This document shows, one piece after another, positions 13,115-24,104 of a stretch of DNA of 64,000 nt. Position 1 is the stretch's first letter, and the number at the start of each line of letters is the position of its first letter. The notes under the pieces were generated by a model. That model had not been told where the DNA came from and did not search any database. It saw only the letters and a program-made list of their open reading frames with translations. The stretch is taken from positions 1,920,364 to 1,984,363 of the forward strand of contig BCJX01000006.1 of the NCBI GenBank assembly GCA_001600415.1, read 5' to 3'. Source of the DNA: Pascua guehoae. Taxonomy: Eukaryota; Basidiomycota; Tremellomycetes; Trichosporonales; Trichosporonaceae. The translations under genes were made by a program, and so were the position numbers.

Positions 13115-14178
13115 ACAGCTCGACCCAAGAGCATGCACATGGCCTCCACGAAAGCGGAACAATCAAGAAGCACCACAACAACAACCATAAACCACCGAAC
13201 TGGCATCAACAGCATCACGTCTTGAACAATCAGAAAACTCCATTACTATCATGTAAATCGTTCGCATGAATGTGTACCCCTAGCTGCTTGCGCCAGCGCG
13301 CCAGCCCTGCGCATATCTCCAACCCGGGTTGCGACTGGCTTTTTCGCGGAAGCACGTGGGTGGCCAGGCTTTCAACCACCTTCAGTACCCCAAGTTGCGA
13401 CAGGGGCGACTGGGAGTGAAGCAGGAAAACTACGTGGTTTTGGCATAGTCAGGAGTCATCCCTCGCATTTGCCATCCCTTTTCCTCGTGGGGCACAGCGA
13501 CAACCCCACGGTCTCACCACAGCTCGATGGACTGGGAGGACATCCTCCTCCCCATGAGTCGAGAGCGTTGTGGGCCCCATTGTCTGCCAGTTGGAACCAG
13601 GCTCCCCCTCCCGACTGCATGTAGGTGCTGTAGGTATGGACGTGGGGACAGTGGGGTGGCTGTGGGTGACGCGTGATGAGTGGTAACAGGTTTGTGGTGA
13701 TCTTTTTGTCCGTTGGGTCATAGTTTTGTCTTCTGGTCCCCATGGATGGCAGCTTGGTCATAGTCTGATGGTGGGAGATTGACGTCTGAGGGTGGTCCTG
13801 CCGGCGTGCTGGCCTGTCCATCACCTCTTCTATTACCATAGTGCCGAGTTGGTCCCCTGTAACCTGTGCCATTAAGGGCATGCTCCTCGACGACCTTTTC
13901 CAGCTGTCGACTTGCTCCCCAGTGACATCTCCCACCGGCCGACTCACTATCCAGCACCATTGCAAGTTACCTGAGGGTGCAAGCCCGATCCGAGGGTGAA
14001 ATGTCCTCATTACGTGGACATATCAAAGGACAGGCCAATTCGGCAAGCCCATTGAACGTTGGTAAACACACTGCATCCATACCAGATATCTGCTATCGCT
14101 CTGCACTGCACTACACTACACCAGTCACCGGCTCATTTTGTCTCGACAGGCAACCACCAACGCCCGTCCCAACGTCGC
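13115..14178. other. intergenic between convergent genes
   Basis: Lies between the 3' ends of the RING gene (plus) and the aldo-keto reductase (minus). A 184-codon minus ORF (14010-13456) has an ATG but no recognisable domain and a low-complexity composition; I do not call it. Nothing else seen. Confidence 0.6.
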
Positions 14179-16315
14179 TTAGGCAAGGTTGCCATCCTCG
14201 TCAAGACGTCCGAAGCTCGGGGGGAGCTTGGGCTTGTTGTCGAGAATCTTTTCAATCTGGCTCACAACGTCTGGCTTGGAAAGGAGCGTCTTGTACACAC
14301 CGAGCGCCTTGACGTTCTCGGTGAGCTGTTCGGGCTTTGTGGCGCCGAGCTGTGGGGTTAGTAAGAGGCGACAAGATACGCATCACACACACACTTCCGC
14401 AAACACACGCAGCACAACACGGGGCGCGCAATCACACACACCATGCGCGCGTCCCAAACAAGTGTCACCCTGCCCCTCTTCCCCCATACACACACCACCA
14501 GGCATCATAACAAAACTCACAATGCAAGTCGACACGTTCTTGTTGAGAAGGGTCCACGCGAGGGCGAGGTTGGTCATGCTCGCACCCAGCTCGGCCGCGA
14601 CATCTGTGAGCGCCTTGACCTTTGCAATCTTGGCCTTGCCCTCGTCGGTCTGGAGCGACTTGACCGTGTCACTGAAAAAGGCCTTGTTGGTCGCAAAGCG
14701 CGAGTCGGATGGGATGCCGTCGTTGTACTTGCCGGTCAAAAGACCAGAGTCGAGCGGCGACCAGATGGTGCTACCGAGACCCTCCTTCCTGAACACGTCT
14801 CCGTACTCGACCTCGAACCGCTCGCGGTGGAGCATCGAGTAGTGCGGCTGCTCGGCCGACGGGCCGACGAGGTTGAGGCGGCGCGCAATCTCCTTGGCCT
14901 GGGTGATCTGGCCCGCGCTCCACTCGGACGTGCCCCAGTAGAACGCCTTGTTGTCTGTGGTGTGAGCATGTGTCGTGTTCGGGTGAGAACTGAGCCATCG
15001 ACACTTGGTTCGCCACTCATTATGGCTCCATTGGTGTCGTTCACTCTCTCACGGGTTTTGCAATCTCTCTTCTTACTCACTGTCAATCAGCCAGTTGAAG
15101 GCGCGGACAATCTCCTCCATGGGGACGGTGGGGTCGGGGCGGTGCGCGAAGATGATGTCGACTGACTGTTAGCATGATAACCCGAAGGGCACAGCGGCGG
15201 TACATCGACGCTGCGCTAACAACTCAACACTGCGCGAGGCAGTAGACGGCACGAGGTAGTGGCGCCCAGCCAGGCATTCACCGTCGGCACACCGACTTGC
15301 CAAGCCAGCACAACATTCGGCCCTGCGAGCAACAGCAAGACTCACCATAGTCGAGACCAAGACGCTCGAGAGAGTAGTGGGCGCCCTCGATAATGTGCTT
15401 GCGGCTCAGACCACGCGTGTTGTGCGTCTCCTTGCGGTTTGTGCCAAAGAAGATCTTGGTCGAGATGATAATGTCCCGGCGGTCCCAGCCGAGCTCCTTG
15501 ATCACGCGGCCCATCTCGATCTCGGACTGGCCCGCGGCGTAGCCCTCGGCGTTCTATGTATGTCAGCATGGGGTCTAGAGGATGCGGAACTCCAAAGTTG
15601 GGAAAGGAGCGAGGGGAGGGGGCGGTCTTGCGATAAAGCCGCATCTCCCACTTCGTATCCCCTGGTCCACATCACACGGCCATACTCACGTCGAACATGT
15701 TGATGCCGAGCTCGAAAGCCGTCTTCATGAGGTCCTTGACAATATCACCCTTCTGGGTGCCACCGACGCTGCCATCAGTACCCGTCTCCAAAGTGAACAG
15801 GATGTGAAGCAGATGCCCCAGCACTGGCGGAGATCCGCAGCTGGGCTTTGGGAATGGGAGGGGTCCGGTCCGGGAACGTCATTCCCATTCCACGCGCGCG
15901 AAGGCACTCGTTGCAGTGATCACGCTTCACTGGTATACCAGGGGGAGGCAGCGCAGTACCGATCTTGCTCAGAGCCGGTGACGGCCTCCTCGGACTGAAG
16001 TCTCCAGAGCCCACCCCCCAAGCCCAAGCTACCACAGCTCAGCATCCACCCATCAGTAGCTAGCGCACAAGCACCACCCGCACTTCCCATACACAACGAC
16101 CGCAGTGCACGCGCTCCCTCCCACGCCGCGATTCTTGAACTCACGTCAACCATCCGCCGTACGAGAAGACTGGCACGCGGAGGCCCGACTCGCCGAGGTT
16201 GCGGAACTGGGGTCAGCGACGAGGAAGCACAGTCCGTGGGAAGACCGAGACATACGAGCATGTTCTTGGGGTCGAACGCGACAGACTCGACCTTCTTGGA
16301 CTGTTCGGCAGACAT
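14179..16315 (-). CDS. aldo-keto reductase, voltage-gated K+ channel beta-subunit-like
   Basis: NADPH-dependent reductase of the AKR superfamily, 364 residues in seven exons on minus: 16315-16256, 16206-16145, 15768-15690, 15553-15346, 15161-15081, 14954-14521, 14349-14179. All junctions keep frame. The tetrad is visible: Asp67 in GINMFD, Tyr72 in NAEGYAAG, Lys100 in ISTKIFFG and His143 in [20 protein letters not shown] near the N-terminus and [13 protein letters not shown] are typical of the Kv-beta / YghZ-type subgroup (AKR6/AKR14). The C-terminus with [17 protein letters not shown] supports this. Seven exons in a 2.1-kb gene, with the second intron 376 nt, is more than the family needs. 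Physiological substrate is unknown; a cytosolic carbonyl or sugar reductase is likely. Confidence 0.92.
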
Positions 16316-17427
16316 GATGTTTAGGTGATAGGCTTTGGAGAATAGGAAGCAAGATGTCAACAATGTCGGTGGTCAAGAAATGTCTGGTGGGTGTTGTGTC
16401 CAGTATTTGTACGTGGGACAGAATCGCATGGAAGGCGTCATAGGGGTGCGGGGTGACCATGCGGCGTGGGGACCATATGGTCGTCTGGTAGTCTGGGGCT
16501 TTGCTGACTGTACGTGGCTGGAGATGGCCGACCATGGCAGGCTGTAAGGTGGAGGAGGGTGGAGGCACCACACGAAACACGGATCCGACCGCGCGTGGAC
16601 ACCTCATGCCGCCTGCAAGTCGCTCACCACTACTGTTATTCTTCTGCATTCGATCCAACTCTACTACAGGTGATGCTGCAGAAGGTGGTAACCGCGTTTG
16701 TTCAAGACAATGCACAGAGAGTCATACATTTTACTATTCTTTCGCGCCCCAACGCTGCTCTGTGGCCTATTCTAACTGGTCTGTCACCATGACGTCAGAT
16801 GTTCGTGATCCCCACACACAACCACGACACCCAAAAGTTGTCCAACCCATGGCGCAGCTTTCCAATCTCCTCCACATTCTTATCCTGTCCTCACACGTCC
16901 GAGTCGAGTCGAGCAGATTGAAGCCACGCAAGCGATACGGCGAGCTACGCCGGCCTCAAGTCGAATGCCCATTGACTTTGACGCGCAGCATACCACGGGG
17001 GATGGGGTAGTTTTTAATCTCGGGCCGGTCTGGCCGGTCGAACGGCCCGAGCGGGCGTTAGCGCACCGGCCCATTCTCTGGCGCCGAGTTGAGGCAACGG
17101 CCGAGTCCGATCAGGACTGGATGGTGACGCCGCCCCTAGGTGCATGGCAACGCAGACGCTGTGGTGGGTGGGAGGACGTTCCGTCAGACAAACCAGCAAG
17201 TGCAGGGTCGGCGTTTAGGAAACGAACGCCCCTTTCTTTGTCCTATTTACAGACTGCTGATTTCGGCACAGCCGACTGACGTGGAGAGGCATGTATAGAC
17301 AGAGGACACGCCATAGTTGACAGTCACCAACGTACCATAACCCTAACGGGCAGCAACTGGAACCAAACTATCGTTAACGCTACGGAAACCCCGTAGCTCG
17401 TACGGGTCAGCAGGTGGCATTGACGTG
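16316..17427. other. intergenic, aldo-keto reductase promoter side
   Basis: Contains the upstream region of the aldo-keto reductase. No exon encoding the missing N-terminal half of the downstream transporter can be found here in any plus frame. A GC-rich segment near 17029-17045 shares about 15 bases (gggccggtctggcc) with 4234-4250. Otherwise nothing recognised. Confidence 0.55.
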
Positions 17428-17528
17428 GTCTGAATAGTCTAGTCGGTTAGGGCGCGGGTCTCATACGCTGTATGAGTCTCGAGTGAGACAGCGATCCCAA
17501 AACCCGAGTTCGATTCTCGGTTCGGACA
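17428..17528 (+). tRNA. tRNA-Met (CAT) with 27-nt intron
   Basis: The acceptor stem gtctgaa/ttcggac pairs fully with one G-T pair. The D arm has the canonical A14, GG at 18-19 and A21. The anticodon loop reads CTCATA, giving CAT, followed by an intron of about 27 nt. The T arm is ccgag-ttcgatt-ctcgg, and the discriminator is A at 17528. The intron contains gtatgag, complementary to the anticodon loop, as is usual for eukaryotic tRNA introns. The first anticodon-stem pair is a C-C mismatch, a mild oddity. Spliced length is 74 nt. It is probably the elongator type. Confidence 0.82.
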
Positions 17529-17682
17529 GTATCTGCAGCCTTTTTGAGTGTGACGGCGTTCCCAAGGGTTCGCAGCCTGGTATATCTAGAGATTCTAAGC
17601 TAACGCACAGCTCTCCCACACTCTTTGGTACGTTGGTTGAGAAGAAACGCTCGAAGAACGACGAAGAACGAGTGGAAAATGG

Positions 17683-18390
17683 TTGCTGCCTCATCGGTTG
17701 TCACCTATTCCTCATTTCACTGGGATTCCTGACGACATTTTCCTCTACACCGGATACTACGGCCTCGCCAAGGCGTTTGGTGCGATCACCTTCTGCTTTT
17801 TCATTATCGACCGTGCCGGTCGCCGCCTCCCCTGGATGCTTTCTGCTGGGTTCTGCTCGTTGTTCCTTCTCTACATTGCCATCTTCGTCAAGGTCGCAGA
17901 CCCCGCCCACGGGCTCACGTCTGCGTCCCAGATTGCCGGCGGCAAGGCTGCCATTGCGTGCATCATGCTCTACTCTTGGGTGTGGTCATGGGGTGGCTGC
18001 AGTCTGGCCTGGATTGTGAGCGCAGAGATGTTCCCCATCTCTGTCCGCTCCCTTACAGGCGTTGTTGGCGCAGCTACCCAGTGGCTCTCGTCTACTATGG
18101 CCACCATGTCGGCCCCCCACATGTTCGTCGCGTGGGGTTGGGGCACTTTCCTCTACTACAGTGTCTTCTGCTTTGTCACCCTGGTCTTCACCTTCTTTTG
18201 GATCCCCGACACCAAGGGTGTGCCCCTCGAATGCATGGGACCCCTCTTCGACGGCCCCACCCGCCACAAGCAGTTCAATCAGAAGAGGGTCTTCCCGCCC
18301 CACGGCATTCCTCCCCCGCCCGAGGGCGAATCGACGGACCACAGCTCGATCTCGGAGGGCAAGGAGAAGGAGGAGTTTGTGGAGGCGTGA
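17683..18390 (+). pseudogene. 5'-truncated MFS sugar transporter (C-terminal half only)
   Basis: An intact frame encodes about TM7-TM12 of a fungal hexose/quinate-type sugar porter. GYYGLAKAFGAITFC is followed by the sugar-porter signature IIDRAGRR, then SWGGCSLAWIVSAEMFP and ISVRSLTG, and finally FFWIPDTKGVPLECM. The frame opens without ATG; the first in-frame ATG is inside the sixth-to-seventh helix region (PWMLSAG). The N-terminal half (TM1-TM6) is absent. Recognisable homology begins near 17716, about 190 bases after a tRNA-Met gene, and no splice acceptor is evident at the break. The remaining 670 bases have no stop or frameshift, so the truncation is either recent or the fragment is still read. 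Assembly error is the alternative. Confidence 0.8.
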
Positions 18391-19701
18391 GACTGGGAAA
18401 TATGTGGAGAGGTTTCTAGGTCAGGCGACGAAGAGAAGTTTATATAACAGAGCAAACGGATTGAGGGAAATGCAAACAGTTGTGAGCATGCACGGTTAAG
18501 TGGTGGTTGTGCAGGAAGTGGTGCGTTGGTTCGATATCGAACAACGTACAGGTGTGTCCGAAAAGTCATGATACTACCACATTAATCTAGGGTACGCGCA
18601 CGTCGCGTATGTGGGATACAACAAGCAGGAAACATCAGTGTGTTCACATGCGGTGCCATTGCATTGGTCCAGAAAGTCTCCATGCGCAACTTCGAGACCG
18701 AGTTCAAAGTGGCAGTCTCAACTTTCCCGACACACCTGTAGGGAGGGGGTGAAGTGCTAGCAGAGAGACCAGGCTATACATTGTCGGAGGGTACGAGATG
18801 GACAGGCTGCTCATACATACCGTCGTCGAGTATCGAGATTATAATGACAGTCATGTACCGTATGTGGCAGTGGATTGTGGGTGGATGCCGCAAAGGAATC
18901 CTGTCAAGTTAAACGTCTTCAAAGAGAGGTTCGGGCAGGCGATTAATGCCGAACTCGAGTGTTGCAGCCTCTTGCGCGCCTGGCTCTTCGGTAGCTGGGC
19001 GTTCTGGGAAATGTGGATTAACGCTTTGCATTACTTGTCTTGTTGTGTTCCGGTGAGCGACACGGCATTGAGTAGAATGAGAGCCCCTTCAGGGTTGAAA
19101 AAGGCCGGGTGTGAGTCGGCTCCAGCGTAGTGCGAAGCGCGTTTGCTGGCGAGGCTAAAGTCTCTACAACTCTACTGTTGGATTGTTTACCGGTCAATTT
19201 CAGCGCATCACGCATTGCGCCTTCGCTCATGCTAGAGGAAGAGATGTCACTCCAAGGCATGGCCCAGGATCTCGTCGATATCGACAAGGCACCGCCCTTG
19301 TCTCCATGGTGCGCCTGATCTGATTCAGTGCAAGAGGCACACTTTATCGTCAGAGCCAAGCTTTTCGCAGTACCATTTCTGTTCCTCCCGAATGACACTG
19401 ACAGTCAGCCAACCACAACAAAACTCGTCACCAAGGCACGCTATGAAACCTTCGTGGGGTCAGCAGACTGGCAGTCCGAGCCAACGTATCGACCGTAGCT
19501 GAGCTCACATGTACCGCCTCGTCATGGTTTCCCTTCCATTCAGCACTCGTCCTGTGCTACCGTATAAAACCTGTGCCAAGTTGAACAGGATTGCGTTCCC
19601 CGTTCAAACGTATGGGACGCCACCGTTCGTAACGCGTATTTCTGTGAGTCTGGTAACCAGCCGTGGGAGTAAACCGGGGGCTAACGTATCCCAGACCCAC
19701 G
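18391..19701. other. intergenic with a possible 5'-UTR intron
   Basis: Mostly featureless. At 19643-19694 a 52-base segment has all signs of an intron: GTGAGT donor, GGCTAAC branch-like site and CCCAG acceptor. No upstream frame joins correctly to the cysteine-rich ORF after it, so it may lie in a 5' UTR. Confidence 0.45.
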
Positions 19702-19971
19702 ATGCCTCTAGCAACATGTACGGCCCCGAACGCCACAGCGCTTGAAATCTGCTGCAACATGTCGGCAGGCCAGTTTACCCAGGGGCAATGCGTCGAAACT
19801 TCGGGGAGCGCCTTCATTCTCTGCTACAACCAGCAGGTGAACTTCACTGAAATGGCCGGCAGCGACTCTGTTTGCAAGGAGATCAACTGCGCCCCCGCCT
19901 CATGGAAAGTTGGCTTTGCGGTTGGTACCTGCCCTCTAGTCGCGCTCGCACTCATGGTTGTCACCATCTGA
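19702..19971 (+). CDS. small cysteine-rich protein with C-terminal hydrophobic tail (hypothetical)
   Basis: An 89-codon ORF starting at an ATG seven bases after a strong splice acceptor (cag at 19692-19694). It has paired and spaced cysteines (CTAPNATALEICC, GQCVE, FILCYN, SVCKEINC) and possible N-glycosylation sites (NAT, NMS, NFT). It ends in about 20 hydrophobic residues after SWKVGF, like a GPI-attachment or tail anchor. Small secreted or GPI proteins of basidiomycetes often look like this, but no N-terminal signal peptide is present in this model. Either an upstream exon is missing, or the gene is a fragment. No named family is recognised. Confidence 0.4.
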   Translation: MPLATCTAPNATALEICCNMSAGQFTQGQCVETSGSAFILCYNQQVNFTEMAGSDSVCKEINCAPASWKVGFAVGTCPLVALALMVVTI

Positions 19972-20637
19972 GCTTGGTTCTGTACTCCTCGTAACGCACG
20001 ATGCCAGCGCCACGGGGTTCTGTTTAAACGGCCGTGAAAACGCGTATGGCTCCCTTGCCTGGCTGCACTACGCGTCGCGTGTCAGGAGGGCCATCAAGAA
20101 GCAGAAGAGCCGTGCTGCACATGTCCCGTCGCCCGCAGGGTATGCGATCAGTGGGCGCGTCGGCCTAGATATGAGTGGGTGAATAATAGCAAGAGCAAGT
20201 TCAAGTTCCGGCCGTAGCCTGCCTGCGCTTGGTGGCAATGACAGGGAGACGGCGACTGTTTGATGGTGTTGATGGTCACAGAGGTGAGAGGGTGCGAGGA
20301 TGGGTGGGGAGTGATAGGGATAAGAAAAGTGGTCGCATGAACGTTGTCAGTACTGTACAGCACAAGTGTGCGGGTGCAGAGGTGCTACCGCGAATTGCGG
20401 ACATGGCCGCCGGAGCCAAGTAGCCGAGCGGCTCACCGCTTCGGCAGTCTACACCTGAATACCGGCACGGCTTGTTGTCACCACCCGCTGCCTGAAAAGC
20501 CCGCCCTTGTACGCTCTTGGTGCTGCTCATATTGCATCCACTGGCTCATATTCTCGTGTTACCACGCTTCCTCGACACGCGACATCTACCGCCGTCTTGC
20601 CTCCGCAGCGCACACTCCGAACCACGACAAAGGTTAT
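19972..20637. other. intergenic upstream of the hydrolase gene
   Basis: Probably holds the promoter and leader of the next gene. No ORF with coding character and no RNA gene recognised. Confidence 0.5.
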
Positions 20638-22590
20638 ATGCGTGTCGTCGCCATGGCCCCGCGCGCCCTCCCCGGGTCCGCCCAGACTGCAGCAGCATCA
20701 CGTCGCCTCGCGATGCTGCAGCGCACGCTCTCGGTCGCAGGACCGGCGACTAGTCGAGCGTCGTCGACAAGGTCCGCACCGTCCACTCCCCCACCGACGC
20801 CGGGCACGCCGCCGCCATTCCAGGACATTCTGTTCGAGTCGCGCGGGCGGACACGGATCTACACTCTCAACCGGCCGAAGGCGCTCAATGCGTTCAGTAC
20901 TGAGATGTTCCACGCGCTGTCTGATAAGGCCGACGTGAGTGGGGCTCTTTCCTTGCTGTGGTCATCCAGAGGATGGTTGCGCAGAGACGATCAGGCAACT
21001 TCTTAACTGGCCAATGGCAGGCCATGATGCTGGTCACGAGAGTGGTCGATCCTGCAAATCCTTCAGCAAACGTCATACTGATGCCCAGGCGTGGCGTGAA
21101 GACGATACCGTCGATCTCGTGATCGGTCTTGGGGAGGGGCGGGCGTTTGCATCAGGCGGAGATATCAAGTGTGAGTGTTGGGTGCTTGAGAGCAGGGCAA
21201 GCTCCATGTTGCGGGGCCTGTCTCGAAACGGAGTGCCGTCTCCNCCCCCCCCCCCCCCCCNCNCCCCCCTTACCCTCTGTGTTGCTGTTCTGCAGGAGCA
21301 CGAGCTGACATACAGCCGTGGTCGCTGCCCTCAGAGATGGCAACTCTCAGGGTGTCCTTAGCACTTTTGCAGCCTCGTACTGTCTGAACTGGAAGATGGG
21401 ACACATGGGCAAGCCGTACGTGGCGTTTATCGACGGTATTGTCAGTGAGTAGCCACCGCGGTGGGGGTTCTGCCCCAGTCGCCACTGAGGTCTCATCTGA
21501 CCCAGCAGTGGGGGGCGGTGCAGGCGTTTCTCTACCAGCCGACATCCGAATTGCGACTACACGAACAATCTACGCCATGCCCGAGCAACGACTTGGCTTT
21601 TCGCCCGACTTTGGCGGGTCGTACTTTATGTGTCAACTCGATGGGGCGATCGGCACCTGGCTGGCAGTGACGGGACAGGACGTGTTTGGGCGAGCCGTGT
21701 ACGAGCTGGGAATTGCATCACACTACGTGGCCGAGGAGGCTGTCCCCGAGCTCGTCTCGCGTTTGGTGGCATTGACGCGCCCCACCAACGAGGAGATTTC
21801 GGCCCTGGTCGCAACGTATCATGTTCCCGCTGGGGAGGGGGTATCGTCCAAGGCCAACCCGGGAGGCCGGACACCTATCCGCGGCGCCATCCGCGCCTTT
21901 CTCGATGCGACATTCAGTTTGCCCTCCCTTGCTGCCATCTATCGCCGACTGACCGAAGCCGAGAACGACAGTACGCTAGACCCCGAAGTCCGCGAATGGG
22001 CTGGCGAGCAGCGGCGCATCATGGCAACACGCACTCCGACGGGCATGGCCGTCGCTCTGACCAACTACAAGCTTGCGGGAGAAGCGAAGCGGTACGCCAC
22101 CACGCTCGAACAGGACATTCTCCTGGGTACTGGGTTTGGCGGCGAGAACCGTGCCACAAACGACTTGCTCAATGGCGGCATCCATGTGCTGTTTGACAAG
22201 AAGAAGACTGTGCCACCGTTCTCGCCGTCCATTGACGAGCTCGACGACCCCTCTCTGTCCCCAGAGAGTGTACGCGCAAACTTCCTCACGCGCGGTGCCA
22301 AGACTCTGGCCGACGCACCTGTCCTCAACCTTGTGCCGCCTCCCAAGGAGACACAAGGGCCAGACGCACTCTACGGACACTTCCGCGCGTACGGTGTCCC
22401 CTCTGAGCGTACCGTACGGGCTACCGTGGAAGCTGCGGGAGGGAGGATTACCGAAGACGAGCTTGTGCGGCGCGTTCTCGACGCATCGGGGGAGACGGCG
22501 CGCCGCGAAGAGTTTACACAGGTGGTGAGGGACATTGCACGTCGCCACTTGACAAGAGATGGTGACGGGTACGTGGCGAGTGGGCACTAG
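20638..22590 (+). CDS. 3-hydroxyisobutyryl-CoA hydrolase-like (enoyl-CoA hydratase/isomerase superfamily)
   Basis: Crotonase-fold enzyme of the HIBCH type, which releases 3-hydroxyisobutyrate in mitochondrial valine breakdown. Exons 20638-20934, 21089-21170, 21337-21444 and 21509-22590 give 522 residues. ATG 20653, five codons in, has the better Kozak context (gccATGgcc) and may be the real start. The N-terminus is rich in Ala, Arg and Ser with few acids, like a mitochondrial presequence. Motifs: YTLNRPKALNAF, AFASGGDIK (oxyanion-hole region), MGGGAGVSL after the third intron, and MPEQRLGFSPDFGGSYF holding the catalytic Glu and Asp. Exon 3 relies on a CAGAG acceptor chosen for frame (GGDIKYGNSQGVLSTF) and is the least certain junction. 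A poly-C tract with N calls lies in the second intron. The C-terminal extension beyond about 420 is typical of fungal members. Confidence 0.88.
21244..21269. repeat. poly-C tract with ambiguous bases, inside an intron
   Basis: A run of C with N calls at 21244, 21261 and 21263, in the second intron of the hydrolase-like gene. The length is unreliable. Confidence 0.9.
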
Positions 22591-24104
22591 GACGGCTGGG
22601 CATAGGCACGTCCAAAGTAGAGAGGTACAAGAATAGCTACTGCAGGTATTTCATTCCATGGAAAAGTTGTACACCCGTCATCTGCATGACTGTGAAGGTT
22701 CACTTCTAGCGTGACCGTGCCATCCCCGCAGCTGGGTGACATGCCGCGGAAAATGGTTGTCAGCTCACTGCCCTCACTTGAAGTCTCTAATAATGGGCTG
22801 GCCACTAACACTTGTGAGCACTCAGGACCCGACCCGGGCCATTTTGGGATCTCTGGAATCTCCAATGCCTGCGCACTCGTCGTTTCTGCTCCCCAGCACT
22901 TATGAGGGCTCAAGCGCCACATGTACGCAGTCACAAAAGAGCCCAAGCCCTTCAGTCAGGGCCATAGTACATGCTGGTCGTGAATCGCTCGCAGCGTGGC
23001 AGCGGGTAGCGGGTATCTGCACAGTGCAAGGGTTTGGTACCGGCCCGACTGTAGCAGAGGATATGCTCCTTGGTGTCTAGGTGGTCGTGCCGCAATGTGG
23101 ACGGTATCGTGTTTCAACCATAGCACCATGCCATCTCTCGTCTCTGGCCACGGGGCTGACCGCTGGGCTTGGAGCTGCGGTAGGCGGCCTTTGTGCCCTG
23201 CATCTACCCCTGAATGCCAAGGAAAAAGTATACATATGGGCGCACTGTTCCCCTGTCAACTTGGCCATGAATAGTCGAACACTAAAACGGGGGTGGCTGC
23301 CATGTACTTTGCCACGCACGTCTACTTACCGGTCCAGCTAATGCCTCCTCTCGTACAAGCGGAAACAGCCTATCGTATTAGGAGCGACGTGTAACATCGG
23401 ATGCAATGGCTGTTTCTGTTTCTTCGACCTATAATTGTTCCACTGACCACCTACCTACCTGTCTGCCATGTGCTCGGCAGCAATTCGTCCACTGGTGGGA
23501 TGCCTTCTGTGCCCAACCCTGACTTGCTCCGCAGCAGCTGATCCAGGAACCGTGGTGCCTTGCACCGAGCTACCGATTCCATTGGTGCCAGAAGAACTTA
23601 GCCTTGGCAGCATTCAGGGCCACCGTCGAGCCGATCCCCATTGTGTACCGCTAGGGTGCTTAGAGCTGCCAAACAACAAAGCCAAGAATCAAGGGACGCG
23701 TTGGCAGTAGTGCAGCCACCGCAGGCAGGTGCGCGTATGCCATGAAATTTCTCGGCGGGCATTGGGGAAGGAGGATGGGCCAACATGGGCAGCGACACTC
23801 GTTCGCTATTCCGCAGCACTCTTGACTGCCACGAGGCGTTCCGACGCCTCGGCAGCCCCTTGTGTCTTGTCGCACGGGCAGCAGCAGGCTGGCTGCGGCG
23901 GAGATTACTCTGGCACACGCCTGCCTGCGCCTGCCTGCACTTGCCGTCCTCCGCAGTTCGGGGTGGGGGCGCCTGTTGCTTTTGGTTATTGCTGCGTAGC
24001 CCAGCTGCGATGGGTCGGACTTGTCGTGTTCCTCTCTCATCCTTGGCATCGCATCACATCGAAATGTCCACACCACCACTACCATCAGCACATCCAACAT
24101 TACC
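22591..24104. other. intergenic between hydrolase-like and glycosyltransferase genes
   Basis: Both flanking genes read rightward. Only short ORFs without domains are present. The last 60 bases are rich in cac/acc and lead into the glycosyltransferase start. Nothing else recognised. Confidence 0.55.

Noticed and set aside
13456..14010. 184-codon minus ORF with ATG between the RING and aldo-keto reductase genes
   Set aside because: No recognisable domain, overlaps the probable 3' UTRs, composition like non-coding DNA.
4231..17045. Shared GC-rich word gggccggtctggcc at about 4234 and 17029 as mobile-element ends
   Set aside because: Similarity stops after about 15 bases and no inverted ends or target duplications flank it; chance in GC-rich DNA is adequate.
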